The notes under the pieces were generated by a model. It was not told the origin of the DNA and made no database searches. It saw only the letters and a program-made list of their open reading frames with translations. From NCBI RefSeq assembly GCF_016458305.1, contig NZ_JAEMHL010000009.1:124001-188000 (forward strand): a stretch of 64,000 nt of DNA. The letters are read 5' to 3'. Below are positions 47,333 through 55,783 of this stretch, piece after piece (position 1 is the stretch's first letter; each line of letters opens with the position of its first letter). Source of the stretch: Geomonas anaerohicana. GTDB lineage: Bacteria > Desulfobacterota > Desulfuromonadia > Geobacterales > Geobacteraceae. The translations under genes were made by a program, and so were the position numbers.

Positions 47333-49969
47333 TCAGCTGCCGGGGCCGTCGAGCACCTCGCGCACCTTGCCGGCCAGGTCCGCAAGGGAGAACGGCTTCT
47401 GCAGGAAGTTGATGCCGGGGTCCAGGACGCCCCGCTCCGCGATCACCTCGGCGGTGTACCCGGAGACGAAGATCACCTTCAGGGCCGGGCAGCGGGACTT
47501 CATCTTCTCGGCCAGGTCGCGCCCGTTCATCTCCGGCATGACCAGGTCGGTAATCAGCAGTTGCAGGCGGCCGCAATGCTCTTCGGCCAGGGCAAGGGCA
47601 ACCGGAGCGCTGCCGGCGTCCAGTACCTGGTATCCCAGCCCCTTCAGCATGGAAGTGCCTAAGGCTAGAATTGCCGGTTCGTCCTCCACCAGCAGGATCG
47701 TCTCGTCCCCGCCCCGCACCTCCTGCCGCACCGCCTCCTGGCAGGGTTCATCCAACTCCAGGTGGCGCGGCAGCCAGATCGAGAAGGTACTCCCCTTACC
47801 CGGCTCGCTGTAGACGTTGATGAACCCGTTGTTCTGCCGGACGATACCGTAGACCGTGGAAAGGCCGAGCCCCGTCCCCTCGCCCACCGCCTTGGTGGTG
47901 AAGAAGGGCTCGAAGATGTGGCTGACGGTCTCCTTGTCCATGCCGCTGCCGTCGTCGCTCACCGAGAGCACCACGTACTCGCCGGGGACGGCATCGACGT
48001 GGGTGCCCGCGTATCCGGCGGCGACGGTCCGGTTCGCGGTTTCAATGGTGATGGTCCCGACCCCGCCAATGGCATCGCGGGCATTAACGCAGAGGTTGGC
48101 CAGCACCTGGTCCAACTGGCTCGGGTCCATCTTTATGTGCCAAAGCTGGGGCGCCGGATGCCAGGCCAGGTGCACCTCTTCGCTGATCAGGCGTTGCAGC
48201 ATCTTCAGGGTCCCGGCAATGGCGTCGTTGAGGTCGATAGCCTTCGGAGCAATGGTCTGCCTCCTGGCGAAGCCGAGCAGTTGCTTGGTGAGGTTGGCGG
48301 AGCGGTTGCCGGCGTTGCGGATCTGCTCCAGGTTGCCGTACACCTCGTCGCCCGGCGCAAGCTTCATCAGGGCCATCTCCGCATGCCCCAGGATCACGGT
48401 CAGCATGTTGTTGAAGTCGTGCGCCACGCCCCCGGCCAGCCTTCCGACCGATTCCATCTTCTGCGCCTGGTGCAGCTGTTCCTCCAGCCGGTCCTTCTCC
48501 TCCTCGGCCCGTCTTTGCTCGGTAATGTCCTCACCCGCGCTCAACATGCCGACGATCTCCCCTCGCTCGTCCCTGAGCAGGGCGTTGTGCCAGGCGATCA
48601 GCGCCACCGCGCCCGCCTTGGTCAGCACGGGATCGACCTGGTACTCGATGTTTTCGACCTCTCCTGCCATGACGCGGCCATAGGTCTCCCGGGTATTGAG
48701 CCCCTCCTCCTGCGGCTTGCAGGTCTCGAACCAGGGAACTCCGATCAGCTCATCCTCCCGGTATCCCAAAAGCTGACAGGCCTTGCGGTTCACGGTGGTG
48801 ACCCGTCCCTCCCGGTCCAGCGCCACGATCAGGGCCTCTACCGTGTCCAGGTACCTCTGCGCCCGGTCGCGCTCGTGGCGCAGCTCGTCTTCCATCCTCC
48901 TGCGCTCGGTGACGTCGTGCCCGACGCCGAGCACCCCGACCAGCCGCCCCTCCACGTCGTACATGGGGGTCTTGATGACGTCCACCAGGATCCTCTCCCC
49001 ATCCGCCATGTCCAGCCACTCGTCGTTCCTGCTGGGCCCTCCTGCCTCGATGGCCTTACGGTCATAGGAGCGGAAGAAGTCGGCTGTTGCCCGGTCGACG
49101 AAGTCGTAGTCGGTCTTCCCCACGATGTCGCGCTCCGCCGCCCCGAAGAACCGCTCGAACATCTTGTTGCAGGAAAGGTAGACACCGTCGGCGTCCTTGA
49201 GCCAAAGCAGGTCGGGAAGGGTATCGATCACGGTGCGGAACCGTTTCTCGCTCTCGCTGTAGCGGCGCGCCTCCTGCTGCAATTCCCGGTAGCGCCCATC
49301 CAGCATGGACACCATCCTGGCCATGGAAGTCCGCAGCACGTCCATTTCCCCCTCGAAGGTGACACCGGAGAGGGTGGTGGACGATGCCGATCCGGCGCCG
49401 CTTACCTCTACCGCATACGACTGCAGCAGCCGTAGCGGGTTCAGCACGATCCTCTTGAGGATCCAGTAAAGCCCGAGCACCAGTACCAGGTCCAGCAGGG
49501 CTATGCTGGCGGCGAAGTACAGGGTCGCGGTCTGCAGCTCCTTCTCCAGGAACCTGGTGGTGGCGGAGATGGTCATGATGCCGACGGGAGCGTCTCTGTA
49601 ATGGATCTGCTCCCGCAGCACGATGTCATTGTCCTTTTGCACCGGCGGCCGATTCACCACCTCCCACTGCTCTCCGCGGCTGCGTGCGGCGAAAACGGGG
49701 CCCGCCTCCACGACGAGGCCGGAGAGGTTGCCGTTTTTCATCCCGCCGTCCAGCACCTTGTCGAGCTGGGCGTTGTCGAAGTTCCACAGTGCCGAGGCAA
49801 TGGCCGGCGCCAGTTGTTCGGCGTCCGTCTTCACCCCCTGCCGCAGTTTCCCCATCTCCCGGTCGCGGAATACCACTATGGCGGAGGCCGCGAAAACGGT
49901 CAGGATGACCGTGGCCACGGTCACCAGGGTGGCCGTGATCCGGAAAGAAAGGGACGTGCTGCGTGGCAT
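47333..49969 (-). CDS. Membrane hybrid histidine kinase (two PAS, receiver)
   Basis: An 878-residue sensor. Two helices (about 11-31 and 155-175) enclose a periplasmic sensor of about 120 residues. A HAMP-like linker and two PAS domains follow (RFRTVIDTLPDLLWLKDADG; YLDTVEALIVALDREGRVTT). The kinase core has H in [21 protein letters not shown] box NLCVNARDAI, and GTGLGLSTVYGIV. A C-terminal receiver has D in LLITDLVMPEMNG and K in LQKPFS. Two binding-protein genes lie directly upstream, 13 bases away, and probably feed it. Confidence 0.93.
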   Translation of the reverse strand: MPRSTSLSFRITATLVTVATVILTVFAASAIVVFRDREMGKLRQGVKTDAEQLAPAIASALWNFDNAQLDKVLDGGMKNGNLSGLVVEAGPVFAARSRGEQWEVVNRPPVQKDNDIVLREQIHYRDAPVGIMTISATTRFLEKELQTATLYFAASIALLDLVLVLGLYWILKRIVLNPLRLLQSYAVEVSGAGSASSTTLSGVTFEGEMDVLRTSMARMVSMLDGRYRELQQEARRYSESEKRFRTVIDTLPDLLWLKDADGVYLSCNKMFERFFGAAERDIVGKTDYDFVDRATADFFRSYDRKAIEAGGPSRNDEWLDMADGERILVDVIKTPMYDVEGRLVGVLGVGHDVTERRRMEDELRHERDRAQRYLDTVEALIVALDREGRVTTVNRKACQLLGYREDELIGVPWFETCKPQEEGLNTRETYGRVMAGEVENIEYQVDPVLTKAGAVALIAWHNALLRDERGEIVGMLSAGEDITEQRRAEEEKDRLEEQLHQAQKMESVGRLAGGVAHDFNNMLTVILGHAEMALMKLAPGDEVYGNLEQIRNAGNRSANLTKQLLGFARRQTIAPKAIDLNDAIAGTLKMLQRLISEEVHLAWHPAPQLWHIKMDPSQLDQVLANLCVNARDAIGGVGTITIETANRTVAAGYAGTHVDAVPGEYVVLSVSDDGSGMDKETVSHIFEPFFTTKAVGEGTGLGLSTVYGIVRQNNGFINVYSEPGKGSTFSIWLPRHLELDEPCQEAVRQEVRGGDETILLVEDEPAILALGTSMLKGLGYQVLDAGSAPVALALAEEHCGRLQLLITDLVMPEMNGRDLAEKMKSRCPALKVIFVSGYTAEVIAERGVLDPGINFLQKPFSLADLAGKVREVLDGPGS

Positions 49970-49982
49970 CGGGGTCCTCCAT

Positions 49983-50768
49983 CTAGGGTGCGGGGTGGGA
50001 CTTCATGTACTTCTCCAGGAGCTTTTGGGCGGTGCCGTCCTGCTCCAGCTCTTCCAGGCGCCTGCTCACCTCGTCCACCAACAAGGCGCAGGGGGATTTC
50101 CTGCTGAACGCGAAATAGACGCTCCTGCCGGTCACCGGGGTATCGAGACCGACGATCCTGCCGTTTCCGATCCGGTCCAGGTAGTAGGTGCCGGGGTACT
50201 TGCCGGTAATGAAGTAATCCACGTCTCCCGCGTCGAGACGCCTCAGGTTCTCCACCACGGTGTTGGCTTCCTTGATGTCCAGTTCCCTGCGCCAGTAGCG
50301 GTCAAACTCTTCCCCGAAACTGTCTCCCAGGCTGATGGCCCCCTTGTGCCCCTTGAGGTCCTGCCAGGAGCGGACCGGTAAGGTCCTGTCCTTGCGCACG
50401 AAGACCACTGCCGGGTTGGGGAAGGAACGGTGCCCGGTGAAGAGCAGGTACTGCTCCCGCTCGGGCGTCTTGCGCAGGCTTACCACCAGGTCGATGCGTC
50501 CCTGCTCGGCCAGGTACAGCACCCGCTTCCAGGGGTACACCACCGGGCGCGCCGTCACCCCCTTGGGGAGCGCCAGGGCCAGCAGTTCAATGCTCGCCCC
50601 CTCGAATCCCTTTTCACCCACGGCCCAGTGGAAGGGGGGATACTGGGGGTTGGCGGAATAGACCAGGCTGGTGCAGGCGGGACCGGTTCCGGCGAGCGCA
50701 GGGTGGAGCAGTACGGACTGGAGCAGCACGGCCAGGACCAGGCAGGCCGTCATCGTTGACACTTTCAT
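49983..50768 (-). CDS. Periplasmic solute-binding protein family 3, copy 1
   Basis: A 261-residue secreted protein with signal peptide (ACLVLAVLLQSVLLHPALAG) and the family-3 binding fold: VYSANPQYPPFHWAVGEKGF, EGASIELLALALPKGV, GRIDLVVSLRKTPEREQYLL. Close in sequence to the next gene upstream. No ABC permease or ATPase is near, and the hybrid kinase follows by 13 bases, so a sensing role is more likely than uptake. Confidence 0.88.
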   Translation of the reverse strand: MKVSTMTACLVLAVLLQSVLLHPALAGTGPACTSLVYSANPQYPPFHWAVGEKGFEGASIELLALALPKGVTARPVVYPWKRVLYLAEQGRIDLVVSLRKTPEREQYLLFTGHRSFPNPAVVFVRKDRTLPVRSWQDLKGHKGAISLGDSFGEEFDRYWRRELDIKEANTVVENLRRLDAGDVDYFITGKYPGTYYLDRIGNGRIVGLDTPVTGRSVYFAFSRKSPCALLVDEVSRRLEELEQDGTAQKLLEKYMKSHPAP

Positions 50769-50791
50769 GGCTCCCCCCTTCGTGACCTAGG

Positions 50792-51589
50792 TCAGCTCCC
50801 CTCCATGTAGCGCTTCAGGTGCTTCTTCAAAAGCTTCTGCGGCACCCCCTTGGCATCGAGCTCGCGCAGCCTGTTGCTCACGTACTCCGCCAGCGGCGCA
50901 CAGGGAGATTTCCTGCTGAAACCGAAATGGATGTCCAGGGTGGAGATGGCAGGGAGGACCGGAACGATCTCGTGGCTGGTGGGGTGTTTGGCGAGAAACG
51001 CCTGTCCTGCGTACAGGCTGGTGACGAAGTAGTCGATCCTGCCGCTGTCCAGCTTCTGGTAGTTTTCCTGCATGCTCGGGGCCTCCTCCATGTGCAGGTT
51101 GCTGCGCCAGTACTGGTCGAAACCGCCCCCGAAGGTGTCCCCCGCGCTCATCCCCCCCTTGAGGCCGGCCAGATCCTTCCACTGGCGGTAGGGAAAATTG
51201 CGGTCCTTGCGCTTGAAGAGCACGATCGGGTTGGGAAAGGCGCGGTGCGAGGTGAAGACGAGGTACCGCTCCCGCTCCGGCGTGATGCGCAGGCTGACCA
51301 GGAGGTCGATCTGCCCGCTTTCGGCCAGGAACATGGAGCGCTTCCACGGAAAGAGCGCCGGCTTGGCCGACACCCCCGGCGGCAGCACCATGTTGAGCAG
51401 TTCGATGCTGGCGCCGTCGAAGCTCCTGCCGTCTTTACTCCAGTCGTAGGGGGGATACTGCGGATTGGTGGAATAGACCACGGTCCGGCAGGCATCCTGG
51501 ACCGCGGGCTTTTCTGCAGCACCGGAGCCGACGGCATTCACCAGGAGAAGAGCAAGAGCTGTCAGTAGTTCTATGGTCCTTACTCTCAT
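50792..51589 (-). CDS. Periplasmic solute-binding protein family 3, copy 2
   Basis: A 265-residue secreted protein, paralogue of the downstream gene: VVYSTNPQYPPYDWSKDGRS, FDGASIELLNMVLPPGV, GQIDLLVSLRITPERERYLV match position by position. The signal peptide is LLTALALLLVNAVGSGAA. It is the first gene of the putative binding-protein/kinase operon. Two palindromes (51606-51620 and 51646-51668) lie in its promoter region. Confidence 0.88.
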   Translation of the reverse strand: MRVRTIELLTALALLLVNAVGSGAAEKPAVQDACRTVVYSTNPQYPPYDWSKDGRSFDGASIELLNMVLPPGVSAKPALFPWKRSMFLAESGQIDLLVSLRITPERERYLVFTSHRAFPNPIVLFKRKDRNFPYRQWKDLAGLKGGMSAGDTFGGGFDQYWRSNLHMEEAPSMQENYQKLDSGRIDYFVTSLYAGQAFLAKHPTSHEIVPVLPAISTLDIHFGFSRKSPCAPLAEYVSNRLRELDAKGVPQKLLKKHLKRYMEGS

Positions 51590-51605
51590 GCCGGCCCTTT
51601 CAATG

Positions 51606-51620
51606 GCAGTGTGACACTGC
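51606..51620. promoter_or_regulatory. Palindrome GCAGTG-TGA-CACTGC near binding-protein start
   Basis: A perfect 6-3-6 palindrome lies 17 bases before the ATG of the first binding-protein gene, where a repressor or an RNA hairpin would affect expression. It is short, but both arms are exact. Confidence 0.4.
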
Positions 51621-51645
51621 TACAAGAATCTGTACCCGATTTCTC

Positions 51646-51668
51646 TATATGTTACGCGATATAACATA
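51646..51668. promoter_or_regulatory. Palindrome ATATGTTA-N7-TAACATAT
   Basis: Eight-base arms are perfect, with a CGCGATA spacer. It lies between the divergent binding-protein operon (left) and the FKBP-cowN pair (right), in an AT-rich block, and looks like a dimeric regulator site. The sequence TGTTA-N7-TAACA is near but not equal to the NifA pattern TGT-N10-ACA, as the spacer is one base longer. Confidence 0.55.
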
Positions 51669-51772
51669 TCACATTTTATAAAACAGGTGATTCTCGGCAC
51701 AGCCGTTTGCATCAGAATTATCGAATCCTTCCCCGACAAACATCCTATGTCCATATAAGAGACACGTAGTCG

Positions 51773-51788
51773 TGGTGTGAGAGTTGCA
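51773..51788 (+). promoter_or_regulatory. Sigma-54-type promoter upstream of FKBP-cowN
   Basis: TGGTGTGAGAGTTGCA has GG and GC ten bases apart and a perfect TTGCA block; the -24 block matches TGG and the final G of TGGCACG. It is 72 bases before the FKBP ATG. Nitrogen-fixation genes in this group are RpoN dependent, and cowN lies in the transcript, which raises the plausibility. Confidence 0.55.
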
Positions 51789-51859
51789 GTTACTTTCCTG
51801 GTCCCGCTGCCATGCGCCAAACGGGACGCCCTTAAACCATTGAGGAAGGAGAAGCAATC

Positions 51860-52288
51860 ATGGCCACAGCCAGGATGGGAGACACCATCACGATAAGTTA
51901 CATCGGGACCCTGGACGACGGCACCATCTTCCACAGTACAGAAGCGGAAGGCCCACTCACGGCCACTTTGGGAGCGGGAGAGATCTTCCCGGCACTCGAG
52001 GCTGCCATCGTCGGGATGAGGCCGACGGAGACACGGAACATCTTTCTCTGCGCCGGGGAAGCCTATGGGGAGCGGCTGAAGGAGAACGTCATCCGCGTCG
52101 CCCGCGGCAGCTTCCCTGCCGAAAAAGAGATCAAGCCGGGCCAAAAACTGGGCATCGAGTTCTCCGGCGGGGCAGCCCGGGTGATGCTGGTGACCGAGGT
52201 AAGCGAAGAGGCGGTGACCCTGGACGGCAATCACCCGCTGGCCGGCTGCAACCTGACCTTCGCCCTGCGCCTGGACCTGATCCGGTAG
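51860..52288 (+). CDS. SlyD-like FKBP-type peptidyl-prolyl isomerase
   Basis: A 142-residue FKBP with inserted-flap domain: GDTITISYIGTLDDGTIFHS at the start, LGAGEIFPALEAAIVGMRPT, and the NHPLAGCNLTFALRL C-terminal signature of SlyD. No His-rich metal tail. It folds proteins in the cytoplasm. AAGGAG lies before the ATG. It precedes cowN by 20 bases, so the two appear cotranscribed, which links it to nitrogenase conditions. Confidence 0.9.
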   Translation: MATARMGDTITISYIGTLDDGTIFHSTEAEGPLTATLGAGEIFPALEAAIVGMRPTETRNIFLCAGEAYGERLKENVIRVARGSFPAEKEIKPGQKLGIEFSGGAARVMLVTEVSEEAVTLDGNHPLAGCNLTFALRLDLIR

Positions 52289-52308
52289 CCACCCGAGGAG
52301 ACCTTCAC

Positions 52309-52614
52309 ATGCACCAACAGGAGAAGCCGGACCGCTACGTCTCTTTCGTGGGCATAGACGGCGACAAGAACTCGCAGGAGTTGATGGTGCAGTTGCGTCG
52401 GCACATCGACGACCCGCAGAAGAGCAACGCATTTTGGGAGGAGTTCAAGAAGAAGCTGGCGCGGGTCGGGCACCCGGACCAAAACGGCGGGCGCTGTCTG
52501 GACGAGCTGTTCCTGGTCCACTCCTACATCAACAACATCCGGGAGCTCTTCGAAGAATACGACGACGAGGCGGCCCTGGGGCTGCTGGAACGGATAGAGC
52601 GGGAGAGTTGCTAA
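52309..52614 (+). CDS. cowN: CowN, nitrogen-fixation-sustaining protein
   Basis: A 101-residue protein matching CowN: DRYVSFVGIDGDKNSQELMV, LRRHIDDPQKSNAFWEEFKK, DELFLVHSYINNIRELFEEY. In Rhodospirillum and Rhodobacter/Azotobacter relatives CowN protects nitrogenase from carbon monoxide. This implies nitrogenase elsewhere in the genome. It follows a SlyD-like gene behind a sigma-54-type site. Length and motifs are complete. Confidence 0.9.
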   Translation: MHQQEKPDRYVSFVGIDGDKNSQELMVQLRRHIDDPQKSNAFWEEFKKKLARVGHPDQNGGRCLDELFLVHSYINNIRELFEEYDDEAALGLLERIERESC

Positions 52615-52669
52615 AGGTGGCGCGGCAGGCGCCCCTGGCATAGCCGCCCGGGGCGCCCGAGGAGGTGGG

Positions 52670-54277
52670 CTACAGTTTGAAGTGACCGACCAGGCGCTGC
52701 AACTTTTCGGCGCTGCCGTAGAGTTCGTGCGCGGCCGCCGCCGATTCATGGGCGCCGGAGGCGGTCTGGCGCACGGTCTCGGTGATCTGCTGCATACTGC
52801 GTGAGATATCGCTGGTGGTGGCGGTCTGTTCCTCTGCCGCCGTCGCCACCTGGTTGACCTGCATGGCCACACCCTGCACCTGCTCCAGGATCTCCCGCAG
52901 CGCCTCTCCGGAACGGGCGGCCTCCGCCGTCCCGGCCGTCACCTGCCCTACCCCCTGTTCCATGACCGCCACCGCGGCCCTGGTCTCCTTCTGGATCGCC
53001 TTGATCATTTCGTCGATCTCGTGGGTGGCACGGGTAGTACGCTCCGCCAGCGCACGCACCTCGTCGGCAACGACCGCGAATCCCCTCCCCTGTTCGCCCG
53101 CGCGGGCCGCCTCTATGGCGGCGTTCAGGGCAAGGAGGTTGGTCTGGTCGGCAATGTCCTCAATGGTAACGATGATGGCACCGATCTGGTCCGAGCGTTC
53201 CCCGAGTTTTTCCACCGTTCTCGACGACTCCTGCACTTTCGCTGCGATCTGCCCCATCACAGAAACGGTGGCATCCACCACCTGCGCACCATCCCGGGCT
53301 GAGCTGGTGGCCACGGTGGCACCTTCCGAGGCCCGCTGGCAACTCAGGGCGATGTCGCCGGAGGTGGCGGACATCTCCTCCCCGGCGGTCGCTACCGTGG
53401 CGGATTGTTGCGCCACCTCCTCAGCTGCAGCGGCAATCTTTTCCGCGCCGGAACTCAGTCGCTCCGACGAAGCCACTACCACATCCGCCGTTGCCGCGAT
53501 CTGCCGCACCATGTCCTGCAGATGCAGCACGAAGCCGTTGAAATCCCTGGCCGTCTCGGCAAGCTCGTCCCTGGTCGCAATCTCCGCCTGCCGGGTAAGG
53601 TCCCCCGCGCTCACGGCGGTCAGCAGCGCACGCATGGCGTTCACCGATGCCATGATCCCCTTCAGCAGCATGATCCCCAGTCCGGCCTGCAGCAGGACCC
53701 CGACCAGACCGATGACACCACCTTCGACCAGGGCCTTGCGTCGCTCGGTGTCGAAGTCCTGGTCCGACTGCCGCATCTCCTTGACCAGTGAGTCGCTCAT
53801 CTTGTCCATCTGGGACTCTATCTTTTCCACCTGCACTTCGATCTGCCGGTCCAACACACGCACCTCCTGGACCGTGCTGTCGCCTCTCAGCAGCAGCGGC
53901 ACCATCTTTTGCTCGAACGTTGCGATCACCGCGACCATGGCATCCTTCACCCCCGCCACCAGGCTCTTTTCCTCGGCAGTGTCGGCGGCGGCAGCAGTGG
54001 TCTCCAGGTTCTTGAGCACCTCTCCCTTTTTGGCCTGCCATGTCTTCAGGGTAGCCTCCAGGTCCCGGTTGATTTCCGCATCGGCTATGACACGGTACAG
54101 CGCAAGCCCCCCCATGGAAGCTTCCTTGGCCAGCACCGCTGCGTCCGAACGCTGGGCCCCCTCATCCTGCATCCTGCCGAGGGTAGCGATGGTGCGGAAT
54201 TCAAGGGTAGCGATGACGGCGATGGTAATCACCATGACCGCCATGTTCACGATGATCTTGGCCCGGATGGTCGCCAT
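52670..54277 (-). CDS. Methyl-accepting chemotaxis protein
   Basis: A 535-residue receptor. Two helices (about 8-28 and 188-208) border a periplasmic four-helix-type sensor of about 160 residues ([20 protein letters not shown]). A HAMP domain and a signalling domain with the hairpin tip [20 protein letters not shown] and [18 protein letters not shown] follow. It controls CheA in the membrane array. Ligand unknown; the sensor resembles the 4HB_MCP type. A sigma-28 -10 box lies upstream. Confidence 0.96.
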   Translation of the reverse strand: MATIRAKIIVNMAVMVITIAVIATLEFRTIATLGRMQDEGAQRSDAAVLAKEASMGGLALYRVIADAEINRDLEATLKTWQAKKGEVLKNLETTAAAADTAEEKSLVAGVKDAMVAVIATFEQKMVPLLLRGDSTVQEVRVLDRQIEVQVEKIESQMDKMSDSLVKEMRQSDQDFDTERRKALVEGGVIGLVGVLLQAGLGIMLLKGIMASVNAMRALLTAVSAGDLTRQAEIATRDELAETARDFNGFVLHLQDMVRQIAATADVVVASSERLSSGAEKIAAAAEEVAQQSATVATAGEEMSATSGDIALSCQRASEGATVATSSARDGAQVVDATVSVMGQIAAKVQESSRTVEKLGERSDQIGAIIVTIEDIADQTNLLALNAAIEAARAGEQGRGFAVVADEVRALAERTTRATHEIDEMIKAIQKETRAAVAVMEQGVGQVTAGTAEAARSGEALREILEQVQGVAMQVNQVATAAEEQTATTSDISRSMQQITETVRQTASGAHESAAAAHELYGSAEKLQRLVGHFKL

Positions 54278-54320
54278 TTTTGCCTCCTGTCACCTGCCGT
54301 AATCAAGCGTCAGCTTTTAC

Positions 54321-54328
54321 TTATCGGC
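54321..54328 (-). promoter_or_regulatory. Sigma-28 -10 box before the MCP gene
   Basis: The minus strand has a perfect GCCGATAA, 43 bases before the MCP ATG. No good TAAA -35 is visible at the expected distance, so the site is only a candidate. Chemoreceptor genes are often FliA-dependent. Confidence 0.4.
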
Positions 54329-54622
54329 CGGCGAGGCTTGTCGATGTATGAGGGGAATGGTAACGGCAGCTGCGCTTTTTCCCGCGACGCCGGCTGCTGT
54401 CACAGTCACCTTGGCGTCTGCACTCGGATATGCCGCCACTCCTTCAGCGTCCCCTATTTTATCTAAAGTTTTCCGCGCAATGACCGATTAGGCACCCCTA
54501 AGACAAAACCAGCTTCCCGTGGTAAAAAACAAGAAATACTGCTAGACTACACAAGCTGCCCACGCATTGGTTGTCCCTTAACATCTGTTATGACAGAGCG
54601 ATCTGTAATCAGGAGATGGGAG
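54329..54622. other. Intergenic region between MCP and ercA genes
   Basis: Together with the first 50 bases after the MCP start this is a 345-base gap between divergent genes. It contains no open frame of note. It is AT-richer toward the right, with an ACGGCAGC / GCTGCCGT-type partial repeat near 54370-54410, and should hold the ercA promoter, which I could not define by a good -35/-10 pair. Confidence 0.4.
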
Positions 54623-55783
54623 ATGGCGGAAGGTTTGCAACTGAGAAAGTTTCTTGCCCCGGAGTTCATCTTCGGTGCGGGAGCCCGGGAATTGGCCGGG
54701 CGCTACGCGAAGAATCTGGGCGGGCGCAAGGTGCTGGTGGTCTCGGACCCCGGGGTGGTCCAGGCGGGATGGACCAAGGACGTCACCGACAGCCTCGATG
54801 CCGCCGGCGTTTCCTGGGTCCTCTTTACCGCGCTCACCCCCAACCCCAAGGCCGACGAGGTGATGGCCGGCGTCGCCCTGTACCAGGCGGAACACTGCGA
54901 CGCCCTGGTGGCGGTGGGGGGCGGCAGCCCCATCGACTGCGCCAAGGGGATCGGCATCGTCACCTCCAACCACAAGCACATCCTCGAGTTCGAGGGGGTC
55001 GACATGGTCAAGGCCCCCATGCCCCCGCTGATCTGCATCCCGACCACCGGCGGCACCTCCGCCGACGTGTCGCAGTTCACCATCATCAGCAACCCGCGCG
55101 AGAGGGTGAAGATCGCCATCATCAGCAAGTCCGTGGTGCCCGACATAGCACTGATCGACCCGGTCACGCTGATCACCATGGATGCCTACCTGACCGCCTG
55201 CACCGGGCTCGATGCCATGACCCATGCCATCGAGGCCTTCGTCTCCACCGCAAGCTCCTCCATGACCGACCTGCACGCGCTGGAGGCGCTCAAGCTCCTG
55301 TCCGTGAACCTCATCCCCAGCATCCGCAACCTCGACAACGAAGAGTTCAGAAGCCAGGTGATGATGGGGAGCCTCCAGGCCGGCCTTGCCTTTTCCAACG
55401 CCATCCTGGGCGCCAACCACGCCATGGCGCACAGCCTTGGCGGCGCCCTCGACCTTGCCCACGGCGAATGCAACGCCATCCTTTTGGACCACGTCATCGA
55501 GTTCAACTTCGATGCGGCGCCCGAGCGTTTCGAGAAGATCGCGGAGGCCTTCGGGCTGGACCTGCGAGGGCTCACCCTCCCCCAGAAGAAGAAGCGCCTG
55601 CTGGAGTACGTCCGCAAGCTCAAGGCCGAGGCGGGGGTGGGACGCACCCTGGCGGAAGTCGGGGTCGGGCGCGACGACCTGAAGCTCTACAGCGAGCATG
55701 CGCTGAAGGATCCCTGCATGGCCACCAACCCGCGTCGCGCCTCCAAGAAGGATATCGAGGTCGTCTATGAAGAATCCCTCTGA
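54623..55783 (+). CDS. ercA: ErcA-like iron-containing alcohol dehydrogenase family protein
   Basis: A 386-residue Fe-ADH family protein started at 54623 with AGGAGA upstream. LQLRKFLAPEFIFGAGAREL, VAVGGGSPIDCAKGIGIV, CIPTTGGTSADVSQF, GLDAMTHAIEAFVS and NHAMAHSLGGALDLAHGECN are visible, with the metal His residues in the last two. The C-terminus [18 protein letters not shown] and the kinase overlapping downstream match the regulatory protein ErcA, known in Pseudomonas ethanol regulation. A plain alcohol dehydrogenase is the alternative. Confidence 0.82.
   Translation: MAEGLQLRKFLAPEFIFGAGARELAGRYAKNLGGRKVLVVSDPGVVQAGWTKDVTDSLDAAGVSWVLFTALTPNPKADEVMAGVALYQAEHCDALVAVGGGSPIDCAKGIGIVTSNHKHILEFEGVDMVKAPMPPLICIPTTGGTSADVSQFTIISNPRERVKIAIISKSVVPDIALIDPVTLITMDAYLTACTGLDAMTHAIEAFVSTASSSMTDLHALEALKLLSVNLIPSIRNLDNEEFRSQVMMGSLQAGLAFSNAILGANHAMAHSLGGALDLAHGECNAILLDHVIEFNFDAAPERFEKIAEAFGLDLRGLTLPQKKKRLLEYVRKLKAEAGVGRTLAEVGVGRDDLKLYSEHALKDPCMATNPRRASKKDIEVVYEESL

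Noticed and set aside
51650-51665. NifA upstream activator site within the TGTTA/TAACA palindrome
   Set aside because: NifA sites have TGT-N10-ACA; here the spacing is 11 bases, so I list it only as an unassigned palindrome.
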